Assembly (NCBI GenBank): GCA_023213395.1
Contig: CM041465.1
Coordinates: 28,403,741-28,467,740 of the forward strand
Direction: 5' to 3'
DNA length: 64,000 nucleotides
DNA from: Cycas panzhihuaensis
Taxonomy: Eukaryota > Cycadophyta
The stretch's first letter is position 1. Each line of letters opens with the position of its first letter. Positions 34,421 through 49,336 of the stretch are shown here, piece by piece. The translations under genes were made by a program, and so were the position numbers. The notes beneath the pieces were generated by a model. It was not told the DNA's origin, did no database searches, and worked only from the letters and a program-made list of their open reading frames with translations.

Positions 34421-35500
34421 CTTGGTGGTAAACCTATTCAGTAAGTATACTATTGTATGCATTACTTTTTCCTAAAGTTCATGTCCAAGCTGCTTATCTT
34501 TAAGCATGCATCTTGTCATTTCAATAATAGTTTAATTTTTCCTTTTTGCTACTCCTTTTTGTTATGGAGTATAGGGATTAGTGAGTTGCCTCCTTATACC
34601 ATGGTAGCTATAATATTCTTTAAATTCATTTGAAATGAATTCTCCCCCATTATTTGACCTAAGGATGAGAATTCTATGGCCACTTTATTTTTAAACAAAG
34701 GTTTTGAAGTTAATAAAACATTGAAAAACATCTAATTTAAATTTTAAAAATATACACCCAAGCTTTTCTAGGAAAATCATGAATAAAGGCCATGAAGTAT
34801 TTTATGTCTCCTAATGATAGTACATCCATGGGTCCATATAGGTATGCATAAATTAGTTAAAGAGGTCCTTAGGCTCTATAGATACTATCTAGAAAACTTT
34901 CTCTGTGTTATTTCCCAAGTAGGCATCCTTTACAAATTCCTTTATTTGCTTCTATGGTGGGTAATCTATCAACCATTTCCATCCTTTTCATTAATGCCAA
35001 GATATTATAGTTTAAATAACTAAATCGCTTATGTCAATTTTCACTATAAACTTTGGTGGAGGCTTTTAAATCATAAACATCTGATGGAGGAATAACTGGC
35101 TTGAATAATTTGTCACTAGTTATTTGTTCTTTTTCTACAATTACTTTATTTATTTGCTTATCTTTGATTGTACACTTACCATTATCAAAGATGACCTTAT
35201 AGTCTTGCTCCATCATCCAACCCACTAAAAGTAGGTTCTTTTTTAAAGTTGGTACATGTAATACATCATCAATATACCTTATTTCTCCTCATTCTATAGT
35301 TATAGATATATTACCCTTTCCAATAGATTCATAGATAGTATTATCTCTAAATATAATCTTTCCTCTCTTAGTCTTATCAACGTATTTGAAGATTTCTTTT
35401 TTATGGGTCATATATGTTAAACAACCTAAGTCTATATACCAATTATCATCTTCCTCACTAGTATAAAACTTGAAAGAAAGAGTCTATTATTATCTGTCTC
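34421..35500 (-). pseudogene. pol (PR-INT): Copia-4 protease and integrase core
   Basis: From about 35,450 downward the - strand reads a protease-end segment (KGNISITIE, RYIDDVLHVPTLKKNLL near 35,240-35,320), then VGWMMEQDYKVIFDNGKCTI and the GAG-pre-integrase. The integrase core begins near 34,900 and is strongly decayed (AFIHDFPRKAWVY near 34,780 is the first-Asp region). The Asp-Ser-Gly of the protease is not clearly preserved. Order and orientation match the gag to the right. Confidence 0.7.
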
Positions 35501-36645
35501 CTTAGTTGTTATGTTACTTATCCCTCTTTAAATACTATCATTCTTAACAAAGTAGTTTTCTTCTAGATGTCCTATTTTGTGACAGAAATAACATTAGATA
35601 GTTCCTCTTCCTCTTTGGCTATGACTTCTACTTCTAAAGGTTCCTCTTCCTCTATAAGTTTCTCTACCTCTTTCAAATAATTAGCCTTGACTTTGGGCTT
35701 AGAATTTCATTTGATCTTAACCTTGATAGTGCTAATTTAATCCTTGATAATGTTGGTTTTATCCTTGATAACTTCCTTGACCTTGAAAGTTGTTATGTCC
35801 TTGGTAATATTAGTTTTATACTTGAAATCTTCCTTGACTTTGGAAGTTACTTGGTCCTTGATATCTTTAGCTTGATTCTTGATAACTTCCTTAACTTTGG
35901 AAGTTGTTTTGTCCTTGACGGCTTAGATTTTATCCTTGAAATCTTCCTCTTCCTCTAAGGGATTGGTCTCTTTCCTTAGAACTTTTTCCTTGATAATTTT
36001 ATCTTATTCTTGCCTTTGTGGCAAAGGTATACTTAAGGGACTCATTACCCCCTTTCTTTTCTTCAATTGTTAGGAGCATGGCAGTTAATTCATCAATTCG
36101 AAAGGTACTAAGGTCTTTAGAAACCTTAATGTTAGTGGCTATCATTTCAAATCTCTTGATCTCTCCAACACATCTCAAAATTCTTTCTATAACTTTTTGT
36201 TCACTTAGTACTTTTCTCAGGGATCTCATTTGATTTACCAAGTTTTATACCTTGGTGATGAACTCATTTATTCCTTATCTAGGTGACATCCTTAGATTTT
36301 CAAACTTACTTCTAAGAGTTTATAGCTTAGTGGATGTTGCTCATTCATAAATCAAATTGAGGGTATCCCAAGATTCTTTGGATGTGGTAGCTTCACTTAC
36401 TCTAGGGAAAATGTGATCCTCTAGAGCACAAAATATAAGGGTCAAAGCCTCATTATCCTTTTTGACATACTACTTATAAGCTTGTTCTTCATCCATGGTA
36501 GTAGTATTGTTAATGTCATCATATCCCTTGTTAACAAGCTCTCACATATCTTTTGTAATGAAGATGGGCCTCATTCTCCTACTTTAATTAAGAAAATTAG
36601 AACTATTAAACTTAGGTATAATTATGTTTCAAAGATTTATTATTG
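35501..36645 (-). pseudogene. gag: Copia-4 gag with Gln/Gly/Tyr-rich linker
   Basis: Gag starts near 36,630 (IIIPKFNSSNFLN, RMRPIFITKDM) and runs through ELVNKGYDDINN, KKDNEALTLIFCAL, FPRVSEATTSKESWDTLNLI and a long open part (about 36,240-36,000: NLVNQMRSLRKVLSEQKVIE, RIDELTAMLLTIEE). From about 35,930 to 35,690 another frame gives a Gln/Gly/Tyr/Asn-rich linker with repeated YQGQNQHYQG-like and NNFQGQGS-like units. An Arg-Gly stretch (RGRETYRGRGTFRSRSHSQR) leads to the zinc knuckle CYFCHKIGHLEENY at about 35,550-35,595, whose last Cys has become Tyr. The beginning of gag is cut off or mutated at the Tat-2 junction. Confidence 0.8.
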
Positions 36646-36651
36646 AAAGCA

Positions 36652-39593
<2,942 letters not shown>

Positions 39594-39603
39594 CTACCCC
39601 CTT
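39594..39603 (-). other. Tat-2 polypurine tract
   Basis: On the - strand ccaagggggtag directly precedes the TG of the 3' LTR. This fits the plus-strand primer and fixes orientation. Confidence 0.7.
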
Positions 39604-40054
39604 GGTAGCAAAACCTCATCACTTAGAAGCATTTGATGATGGTGAATACTATCAACATAAAACAAGTCAGTAATATCTACCTATGATATTATGTCATTGT
39701 CCAAGGCAAATAGAAAATATCATGATGGATCATATGGATAGGGGAATACATTTGGGAGAGGATAGGGAGGTGTAACCTACTCTATCCTTGGGGTACAGAG
39801 CCTTAGACCTAAAAATGCATGTGAAGCAAGGATGAAGCAGTGTGGGGGCATAAACATAGTCAATAGATGAATGTAAACCAAAAACCTATAAATATGAAGT
39901 GCCAATATATGAAAGATCATACCATAGATGGTACACGAATAGAGCAGAGAAACAAACTTATGGTCACCATAGTTTAGCCTCATTAGTGGCCTACTTTTGG
40001 AGGTACTAGGGGACTAGTCAATGATGTAAGTCTCTTAAGGGGAGGAGGGTTGGG

Positions 40055-40520
40055 TTATGGACCTAACAACAAATCACCCAGAGAAGGGAGATGAAACTCC
40101 AAGATATAACAGACGAGACTATCCACCTTAACATTTTGGTCTCAAGGGATATACCTGATGTCTTTAGAGGAAAAGAGGGATAATAATGACCTAGCAGTTG
40201 AGGTGAGGGACCTTAATTATGGGCAACAGACTTAGTAAACCTGGGTTAATTATGACACAATGATTTCAGAGTCATAATGGAGGATATTAGGGTCATGGTG
40301 GAAGCAAAGTGCATCGATGAGGGCTTTGATAATGGTTGTGTACTCAACTTCATTATGTATAATCATTCCCAAAGGGATTACAGAGGATCCACACAGTTGT
40401 GGAGGGTCTGAGATTGCTGGAACTACCACCATTGCTGAAAATGAATAGAACTATGGTAAAAAAGAGGGAGCTTAGATCAAGTTATAAAGAAAACTAGTAA
40501 CAACTCTGCCAAGGTGACAA
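40055..40520 (-). pseudogene. Tat-2 second RNase H (aRNH-type), next to the 3' LTR
   Basis: The - strand frame includes an open part (40,432-40,250) reading AMVVVPAISDPPQ, VIPLGMIIHNEVEYTTIIKA and LHYDSEIIVS. It continues after a stop as VCCP, LTSTARSLLSLFSS, DIRYIP and VKVDSLVCYILEFHLPS to a stop at 40,055-40,057. This is the RNase H pattern NEAEY, YGDSE, and the terminal (A/V)DSLA. The Glu (NEVEY), the middle Asp (YDSE) and the final Asp (VDSL) are all kept, unlike in Tat-1. The N-terminal Asp region (about 40,440-40,520) is not clear. It lies on the pol strand between the antisense PMD and the 3' LTR, some 3.5 kb beyond the integrase. Confidence 0.75.
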
Positions 40521-41704
40521 AAGTGGAAATGGGGCTATAATGCCTTAAAATAACTAGACGTATCAACTACAGAAGGATAGGAGAGCCTTGAGGGTCAACT
40601 ATTAGGCTCACAGAGGGCCTGCCTGATGGAAGGGTCAATCGGCTAAAACATGATCTTTTGACAATCTTGGGAGGGTATAATGAGGCCAACAAGGGTCTAG
40701 ATAGAGGAGGAGATCTCACTGAGGGCCTTAGAGGCTTAAATAGATAGCAAAATCAGAGTTAGGATGTCAAAATAAGCCAATAGAGTATAAACAAGGGCAG
40801 GTTTTGGAAAGGCTCAGAAATCAAGATGGTGAGCCTCTAGTAGGCTAAAGAAACTCACTATAAATGCACAGAAAAGGGGAAAAAAGGAGGTTTTAGGGGT
40901 ACAACAGGGCTTGGGCCCTAAAGGAAAGAGGGATAAAGGTGAAAAAAGGGTCTTAAGGGTTATCCTTTTGGAGGAAAAGGAGGTGGTGCATCGAAAGGCC
41001 TTGCGAATAAAAGTGGGGGGGGGAGGGGATGAAAATGGATTTCATTTTTATAGGTCCCTCATGTGATTTAGAGCCCTTTCACTTGAGCAACCAGTCTTTA
41101 CTACCCTTTATAGGCTCATTGGAGAAGATCCAACTATTAGATTTCAATGAGGAGATAACTATCGAGACTAGGGCTGAGAGATAGTATCCATCAGACTAGA
41201 TCTAGTGAGTGCATCTCACCTCTAGTCCTATTTTTTTATCATTTAATTTCAATACTTATTTTTAGAAATTCAGGATCCATAAGGGCCATAGGAACCCCTA
41301 GAGCTCATTGGAGGCCCAAGGAGGGAGGATGAGGGTATTAAACAACCCTAGTCCCAATGGACTGAGCTAGGTCCACTAGAAATAATTTTTTTGGATTTTT
41401 AGGGCCACCCCCTCTTTTCAGGGGGTAGTAGCCATGGCCCCATGGCATTTGCTATGGTGCTATGAAGTTTTCTATGGGGCCCACAGAGACCCAAAAAAAT
41501 CTCAACAGGACACATGTCAATATATGTGGTACCATAGATATTGATACAGGGTGAGGACCCATTGAGTGAAAGAAGAAAAGACTTTTCTATTTTAATAGCT
41601 TAGCCTAATTTTAGCTGACCTAGGCCATCTAGGAGGGGATATCACATGATCACTAGGTTATGAGGGACTGACTAATATTTTGTGGCTATTTATAGGCAGT
41701 TCTC
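40521..41704. other. Tat-2 spacer between second RNase H and PMD gene
   Basis: No recognisable protein; G-rich on the + strand. A poly-G patch (gggggggggagggg) is at about 41,015-41,030. Since the PMD gene is transcribed from the left on the + strand, its promoter and leader should be here, but no TATA box or other site can be claimed. Confidence 0.4.
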
Positions 41705-43070
41705 ATGATCGATAACTTTGAGAACATCGAGATGGCTATAATCAATTTCATTGAGATGATGAGCCAAGAGGAGAAGGGTATACTATGGCATTGCGGGTTG
41801 TTGAAGGTTATTAGGATGCCTCAATACACATTTAACTAGAGGCTATTAGTAGACATCATGTCTCATTGGGATAGAAAGAGGTACATTTTTCATCTCTCAT
41901 AGGTGGGAGATGTCATTATCACTCTGAAGGATATCTAGAGGATTCTCAGGGTGCCAATTAGAGGTACACTAGCTTCTTTGGGTACCCTACCTAGCACAAA
42001 TATTGCTCATTAAGAGGCAACTAGATTTTTCACTGGAAAGAGTAGATAGGACCATAGAGGGGTTTCTATATAGGCCATGGTTTCATTTAGGGTTCCTTAG
42101 GTGAGCAAACTCATCACATTAGCTATTCTATTATAGATTTCTTAGAAATAGAATTACAGGGATATTCATGATGGTTGGATGGCCACCATACGGAGGTGTA
42201 AGGTGGGAGAGACATTCAACTAGATTGCATTGATAGTAGTTAATATGGTGGCCCAGCTTGATTAGATTAGGACAATTGGGAGATTAGGATAACCCAATCG
42301 TTATTCTAATTATTTACTACTTCCTCAGATACTTATACTTATATTTTGATATACCACTATGTATATTTTAAACTAACATATGATATGCATGGCTTGGTAG
42401 GTGGTGCTAAGATGGGAAGACTGATAGAGGTGGTAGTCTATGAGTTATTCCCATAAATATATAAGGAGGGACAACCTCTCATCATGGAGAGTGAGGAGAC
42501 TTAATCAGTGGGGCCACATATAGTGGTATTCACACCTCTGACACGAGCATAGGATATATGGGCTGCTAAGACCTAGGAGTACTAGGCGAGGGTCGACCAG
42601 ATGCAACATACTTAGGATGGCCTATAGGCAGAGAGGGACCCATTATAGGGTAAGCTACAAGGGCTAGAGTCTTAGCCATGAAGAGAGGGAGGTGATGCAA
42701 GGAGCCAGGTACAAGTCACTGCACTAGAGGAGAGGCTCTATAGAGTGGAGAGGGAGTGAGATCATGCCCTGGCTAGGAGGGATATCCTGCAGGAGTGATA
42801 TGACCACTTGGTTTACCAAATAGCTATTAGGTCATCACATAGAAAAACCCATACGATGACCATGGCTTAGTGGAGAGCATGAGATGAGGAGAGTGAGACT
42901 GGAGGAGCCAGTGAGGGATGTGGTCTCTTGGTGAGGGATCAGGCAGGCCAAGGGATGACACCCCATAAGGGTAGAGCATCCAGGGGACTATTGTATCATG
43001 GATTTTGACAGGAAAGCTTTAGACCTCAAGGGAGTCTCTTTATCACATATAGATATATGACTGTACTCCT
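41705..43070 (+). pseudogene. Tat-2 antisense plant mobile domain (PMD) gene remnant
   Basis: From the ATG at 41,705 one frame reads MIDNFENIEMAIINFIEMM, then LWHCGLLKVIRMPQYTFN and LLVDIMSHWDRKRYIFHLS. It goes on to VGDVIITLKDI and RILRVPIRGTLASLG (to about 41,980). These are the characteristic blocks of the plant mobile domain (W-RPETHTFHLP, GE-TITLQDV, LLGLPI-G). Three TAG codons stand at Gln-like positions in 110 residues. A stretch at about 42,290-42,405 is much more AT-rich and ends ttggtag before GGTGCTAAG, which may be an intron. The tail (42,600-42,830) has heptad-like charged sequence (LEERLYRVEREHDRALARRD) that would form a coiled coil. It lies opposite to gag-pol, between integrase and second RNase H. 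The Tat-1 copy is homologous. Confidence 0.8.
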
Positions 43071-43160
43071 CCCTGTAAGGATTCTAGCTTCCTTAAGCAT
43101 ATTGTTGAGATGATGTACCATACTAATCATGATGTACCATATGATTATATATCCCATGTC

Positions 43161-43360
<200 letters not shown>

Positions 43361-44019
43361 TAGGATACATTGGCATCCCATTTTGATGTATGACAATGTT
43401 GTTCATTATATCTTTGATATTGTTATTTTCTTTATGATGTTATTTTCTTTGTGATATAGTTTGTTTTGTTTAGAATCATAGATAGAAATAGACATAGGTA
43501 TGCATAGATATGGGTGCACGAATGCACGAGGGATTATTCACTTAGATAGATTGATTTGATTGTTACATTATGGTTTTGATTATATTATGTATAGACCATA
43601 CCCACATGCTTCCTTTTATGTAACCCCACACTCATACTAAGTACACATGATCACCATGTATATAGTGGGTGGTTACGTATGAGACTAGGTGGGAGTTCTA
43701 CATACGTTCCTTGGAAGGAAGAAGGTGTTCACACCAAGGAAGCAGCAGTAAGGAGTATATATACCTAAATAAAAGGAGGGCCTAAGTTAGGAGGTGACCC
43801 CATGCTTAAAAGAAAATGAGGTTTGCCTACCTAACTAGGAAAAGGGAAGGGCTCCTTTGGAAAGGAGATAAAGACATATAATACCCAAACAATGAAATCA
43901 AGAGGATAGGAAGCAACTCCAAACAATCATTATACCTTTGACTAGTAGGAACAATGGTGTGCCTAAAGTGGTAATTTAGGCTCATTTCAGAGTGAAGGAA
44001 AGCGTGACTATTCTACTCA

Positions 44020-45270
44020 GAAGTAAAAAGGGTCATACATAAAACTTCTTTAGGAATTTATTATTTACATCTTTCTCGAGTTCAAGACCCTCCAATATCG
44101 CTATCCTATATGCGCCATTACCAAGGCTCTCAAGGATGACAAAGGGGCCAACCCACTTAGGCCCAAACTTGGATAGACGATTATGGAGGTACTCGAGCTT
44201 GAGAACGTGGTCCCCAAGATTTAGAGGATGAGGGCATATACATTTGTCGTACGTCCTTTATGCCCTAGCTTTAGAAGTGAGGTTCACTTGGTATGCCACC
44301 AAGCATTTCTTATCTAAGGCTTCAAGATCAAGGAGGTAGGCCTAGTGGTATGATTCCTCATTGACAAGACCTTGAAGAGAAACTCATAAGGAAGGGATAT
44401 CAACTTCTAAAGGGATGATTGCTTCAATCCCATATACAAGGGAGAATAGGGTCATCCCTACCATAGTGCAAATGGAAGTATGGTAAGCCCATAGGATGGA
44501 AGGGAATTGAAAGTGCAAATCCCTTTAGGATTAGGTGATTATTTTCTTTAGAATGTTGATAAGGATTTTGTTGAATGATTTAATTTGGCCATTGTCCTGG
44601 GGGTAATAAGAAGAGGAGGTCTTGTGAGATATCTTGAACTTCTCACAAAGTTCATCCACCTTCTTATTGCAAAAAGATATGCCATTATCTGTGATTAAGA
44701 TGCCTGGGACCCTGAATCGATAGATAATATGTTGATAGATAAAGGTGGAAATGGTCTTGCTAGTAGTAGATGAGAGTGGGATTATTTTAGCCTATTCGGT
44801 AAAGTATTCTATCATAGTTAAGATAAACTTATGTTACGATGATGAGGGTAGAGTTATGGATCTAATAAGGTCTAATCCCCACTGGGAAAAAGGCCATGGG
44901 GAAATAATATGATGCATAGCTATGGAAGATATGTGGATGATATTAGCATGCTCTTGGTACCTTTGGCAATGCTATACATAAACATCAACATCCTTAAAGA
45001 GGGATGGCCAGTAATAGCCCATGCAAAGGATCCTGTAGGCCATGGATTGGCCTCCACAAATGCCACTGTGACACTCATAGAGGATTTGGTTTGCTTGACC
45101 AGGATTGATGTAATGAAGGAGAATCCTATCAAAGGATCTATTATATAATACTTCCTTAATGAGAAACTATTGCCTAGCTATAACCCTAACATGTGAGTTC
45201 ACCTTGTCACTAGAATTAGGGGGGTATCACTCTTGGGTAAGATATTACACGATATCCCTATACCATTCGC
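44020..45270 (-). pseudogene. pol (INT): Tat-2 integrase remnant
   Basis: Read from about 45,270 down: the zinc-binding part ILYECHSGICGGQSMAYRIL and VYVQ-like HCQRYQEH (second Cys replaced by Tyr). Then the core: WGLDLIRSITLPSSS near 44,875 (first Asp kept), FRVPGILITDNGISFCNKKV near 44,700 (second Asp kept), and SSYYPQDNGQIKSFNKILIN near 44,600, where the catalytic Glu position is Lys. The C-terminal part (TLFSLVYGIEAIIPLEVDIP, LNLGDHVLKLEYL, KWVGPFVILESLGNGAYRI) ends near 44,030. This is well preserved for the window. The integrase end is followed, in pol direction, by about 650 bp of spacer, the AT array and the antisense PMD gene. Confidence 0.9.
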
Positions 45271-45489
45271 TATTGGCTAGTGGATGGGTTGATGAGTCTT
45301 GGATGGTTAGAATAGGATTGTCAAGAAAAGAATCATCAACTGGGAGGTTTGAAAGTTTAGGAATGGGGGCATCAACTAGTTGCTTGGTAATCACCATTCC
45401 TTTCTTTAATTTTTTATTAATGATTTTAAGGTTGTATTCTTAAAGGAGGATGATATATTTACCTATCCTTCTAGTCAAGTTGGATCGGG

Positions 45490-46552
45490 TTAAAGGTACC
45501 TCAATAGATCAGATTGGATGATCATATGAGTGGTATTCCTGAGGATGTAATATCTAAACTTCTGAGTTGTATGGACCAAGGCTAGGCATTTCTTCTCAGT
45601 AGGGGGGTAGTTAAGCTCAACTACCACTAATGTATTATAGATGAAGTATATAATATACGCAGTCCTTGAATTGTTTTCTTGGGCTAGCATGACTCCTAAG
45701 GACTCATCAGTAGTCGAGGTATAAAGAATGAATAGGCAATCAAAGAGAGGGGGTGATAGGATTGAGGCAGAGGCCAAGGCTTTTTTGAGCTCTTAGAATG
45801 GTTCCTAGGCTTTGATAAACCATACAAATGGGACTCCCTTCTTTAGCAAGTTAGTTAGAGGTTTGGTATTTATTGTGAAGTCTACTAGGAAATGCCTAAG
45901 GAAACCTATCCTTCCTAATAATGACTTAATTTGGCATTGCATTTTGGGTAGGGACATGTCAAGAATGGCTTTGACCTTTTGACCTTATTGGGGTCAATTT
46001 GGATCCCTTGTTTGCAGATAAGAAAACCTAAAAGTTTGTTGAAAGTCATGGCAAACACACATTTGAGTGGCTTCAAACTAATGTGGTATTTGTAGCATCA
46101 TGTAAAGATAGCATGCAAATCCTCAGGGTGGTAGGTTCTCTTACAAGAGAGGACCATCATGTCATCTATAAAAACCTCAAGAGTTTTATTTATGAGTTCA
46201 TGAAAAACAAACTATATTGCCCTTTAATAAGTGGCACTTACATTCTTTGGTTGTATCCAGAGAAGCCATCCATTAACGACATGACTTCAAAACCTGCCAT
46301 TCAATCAATAATTTGTTTAATAAATGACAAGGGAAAGTTATCCTTGGGACAAGCATTATTTATGTCCCAAAAATCAACATAAAGTTAGATCATTCTATTC
46401 TTATTAGTGATGGAAACAATATTAGATACCCACTTGGGGTAATCAATTTAAGTTATTAGCTCTATGTCTAGGAGCTTTTCCACTTCCATTTTCACTATGA
46501 CAAATAGTTTGGTATGGAGAGGGCATTACTTTTGCTACATGGGCAAGGTGCC
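45490..46552 (-). pseudogene. pol (RT-RNase H): Tat-2 reverse transcriptase and RNase H remnant
   Basis: RT starts near 46,500 (VEKLLDIELIT, YPKWVSNIV) and includes LYVDFWDINNACPKDNFPLS near 46,385-46,330 and MAGFEVMSLMDGFSGYNQ near 46,290-46,240. It then loses frame; the polymerase Asp-Asp motif is not recognisable. The Ty3-type RNase H is open at 45,777-45,490: DCLFILYTSTTDESLGVMLA, VVVELNYPPTEKKCLALVHT and YILRNTTHMIIQSDLLRYL. Its Tat-1 counterpart is at 12,900-13,190. Confidence 0.85.
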
Positions 46553-47811
46553 CTAGATAATTGTGAGGTCGTAGGTAATAATTGATGGATCTATTCCCTT
46601 CATGTCTAAATAGTCCCACACAAAGATGTTATGGAACTCTTTGAAAAGGAGGGTATATTCCTCCACTTCCTTAGATGAACATTCTGCTCCTACTTTTACG
46701 ACCTTGCCAGGGGTGAGGATAATATCCTTGGTTGCTCCCATGCACATAGTATTCTCCTCTTCAAAGTAGAGGGGAGTTTGGTTAATAAAAAGAGGTAGGG
46801 GAATGTTAAACTGATCTAGGTTGGCTAGGGGAAACTCTAGGGATAAGCTTTTTGGGAAACCAATTTTATAATGACCAGAAGGAAGGTTAGATGCAAAGCC
46901 CACTAGATTCTCTAATAAAGCCTCATCATTCTTAAAGCAATCTATTCTATGGATAGTCTTACTTAGAGATGATGAGGAATGAGGTGAAGGAGGAGCAATG
47001 GGTCCATAACGGTCATCCCATGACTCCACATAATCTAGAGACTCCTCATAAGAGTGAAAAGGTATCCTTTTATGTCATGGGACAGGAAGCTCCCCACCCT
47101 TGTCATCTTTAGAGGATAATAAGAAGTAAGTAGTAGATGAAGATGAAGGAGAGTAAGAGCCCATGCATGTGGCAGGAGCGATCATGCATGATTCCCTAGA
47201 TGCCATAAGAGTGTTATGATCCTCTAAAGAGGTCCTAGGCTGGGACTTAAGACTAGATGGATGATGAAGGAAGTGCCTCCTATAGGCATTAAGGAGAGAT
47301 ATGGGATGAGGAGGCCCCTCATCCTCATCGTCAGACTTGTGGTCACTCAGAATGATGAGATAGCCATAACTCCCAACACTAATAGGGGTAAAGTAGATGA
47401 GGTTTAAGGAGGAAGGGAACAACCCTTCTTCTAATCTAGAAGTACTAGGGACATCGATCAAATAGGCGGTGGAATGGGCTGATGGTCCTTGCCACCTCTC
47501 ACTGGGTTGCGAGCCACATGATAAGACTAATGTAATGATTGAGTGGGAGGAGGATCCTAAGAAACAACCTTCATCTTCCCTTCATAGATGAATTTTAGTT
47601 GCCTCTAACAGGGCGAGCATATAACTCTCATCTAGTCAAGCCATGTGCATCTTAATAAAAGGTTATAGTCCACATCTACATTAAGGACTACTATATCTAT
47701 GAGGATGGTTTTATCCTTAAGTGTGAGGGTAAACTAGTCCTAAGGGTGTCTTTTCATTGCCATCATAGCCTTAACAATGCCATGGGACCATCTTAAGAGC
47801 TTCTATACCCA
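46553..47811 (-). pseudogene. pol (PR): Tat-2 protease 3' part and pre-RT linker
   Basis: Right after the Copia-5 insertion the - strand resumes in the protease (KLLRWSHGIVKAMMAMKRHP, FTLTLKDKTILIDIVVLNVD, YNLLLRCTWLD near 47,800-47,620), the usual segment closing with a LLGRPWL-like motif. A long linker follows with open parts at 47,461-47,075 and 47,029-46,553; the latter contains RIDCFKNDEALLENLVGFAS and ends EFHNIFVWDYLDMKGIDPSI, the typical FAW-x-Y-x-DMPG-xDP-x block that precedes Tat RT. Confidence 0.8.
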
Positions 47812-47816
47812 ATTCT
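47812..47816. other. Copia-5 target-site duplication, left
   Basis: attct directly left of the Copia-5 5' LTR; the right copy (53,179-53,183) is attcc. One transition separates them. Confidence 0.75.
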
Positions 47817-48472
47817 TATTAGATAATGTGACAATAATGTTTTGGAGGCAAAATTTTTGATAGGTTGGCAGTATGGTTTCCTCCTAAAACTTCCTTGAGT
47901 GGTTCCAAGGTAGGCACGAGTCCCCCTTGGCTGGGGGTTGTGGGGGACATTAGAATGCCCCCTGCAAAGAGGGGGTTTAGGGGGTGATAGCCCCCAACCC
48001 AAAAATCTAGTACTGAAAAGCATACTAAATTATAAAGAGAATTGGGGTCGTTTGCTTAAAATACCCTAGATTCTATGGTTGAGATTTGTGCCTTGTATGA
48101 CTCTCTCATATAGCCTAATTTAGGGTGTTTTTTCATTATGTTGATGGTGTTCAATGTATTGGATGTAATGTGAAGAATTGGGTGGCTGGTTATTGTTACT
48201 ATGAGTATTTTGCTATAGATTGTATACATTTCTCTATTCTTTGATAATAAAGATCGATACCTTTCCTGTATGGATGTTTCCCTAGCCCACTGCTAGGGTT
48301 TTACCATGTTATATCAGGTGTATATGTGATGCTTAGTTTTCTTATTCATTTTATTATATTATCTCTAGTTTAAGAACTTACATGTTAAATTTTAATTTCA
48401 ATTCCTATAACTAGTTGCAAAATAGTTTAGATCTTGGTGGCAGCTTTAGATTATTAGGACCTTGTCTTCTCA
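47817..48472 (+). repeat. Copia-5 5' LTR
   Basis: It starts tattagataatgtgac (the expected TG has become TA) and ends cttctca. It is collinear with 52,522-53,178 throughout. It ends 5 bp before the primer site. Confidence 0.92.
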
Positions 48473-48477
48473 ATAAG

Positions 48478-48490
48478 TTGTATTAGAGCC
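48478..48490 (+). other. Copia-5 primer binding site (initiator Met)
   Basis: ttgtattagagcc matches tggtatcagagcc at 11 of 13 positions, 5 bp after the LTR. This is the standard copia site complementary to initiator-Met tRNA. Confidence 0.8.
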
Positions 48491-48547
48491 ACTTTTATTT
48501 TTGTAGTGAGTTTTTAAAGGTTTTGGTATCAGATTTTTCTACACCAA

Positions 48548-49336
48548 ATGGAAAAACTAGTGAATACAAAGTTTGAGGTAGAGAAATTCAATGGTAAGAA
48601 TAACTTCGAGTTGTGGAAGTTGAAAGCATATGATGTTCTAGTACAACAAGGTTCGTACAGAGCTCTTGTAGGCAAATCGAAGAAACCTGCAAGAATGGAC
48701 TATGACAAATAGGATGATCTAGACAAAATGGCTCTTAGCACAATACAATTTTGCTTAGTAGATGAAGTTCTATTTAACATCGTAGGGGAGTAGACAATAA
48801 TAGGATTATGGACCCAGTTGGAAGGCTTATATATGACCAAATCAATGACGAATTGAATCTACTTGACGAGGCAACTATACTCATTATAAATGAAGGAAGG
48901 TATAAAAATTATTGATCATTTAAATATTTTCAATACTCTTATTTGTCAGTTGGCTAGTATTGATGTTACAATTAAGGACGAGGATAAGGATATTACCTTG
49001 TTATGTTCATTACCAGAATCCTGGGATAATATTGTCACCTTAATTAGTTTTAGCACTACAGATGAATTAGACTATGATTCTGTTATGAGTGCTTTATTGA
49101 TGGAAGAAGTGAGGATGATGTCTAGTCTTAAAACCTCCATACCATAAGCTATAATAGCAAGGGGTAGAACAATTGAGAGAGGAAAACGCTCTAGGGATAC
49201 ATTGAGGTCAAAGTCAAAAGGCAAGAAGAGTAAGCTCAGATGTTGGCACTATATTAAGACAAGTCATCTTAAGAAGGATTGTTACAAAAGGAAGTAGTTT
49301 TAGAAAAAGGAAGATCCTACCAAGGAGGCTAATCAA
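48548..49336 (+). pseudogene. gag: Copia-5 gag
   Basis: The ATG at 48,548 opens MEKLVNTKFEVEKFNGKNNF, the usual gag start with a Phe-x-Gly-x-Asn-(F/Y) block, then ELWKLKAYDVLVQQG. The UBN2 core continues with STIQFCLVDEVLFNIVGE and, after stops, an open part at 48,890-49,147 (KIIDHLNIFNTLICQLASID, LLCSLPESWDNIVTLIS). A zinc knuckle near 49,240-49,290 reads CWHYIKTSHLKKDC: the second Cys has become Tyr, the His and last Cys are kept. Stops are TAG, TAA and one TGA, all at positions where Gln, Trp or Arg would fit. Gag passes into protease in the same frame. Confidence 0.85.

Noticed and set aside
47793-48023. 76-codon - strand frame and its counterpart in the other LTR (52,570-52,758)
   Set aside because: Both lie inside the Copia-5 LTRs on opposite strands and share no conserved frame.
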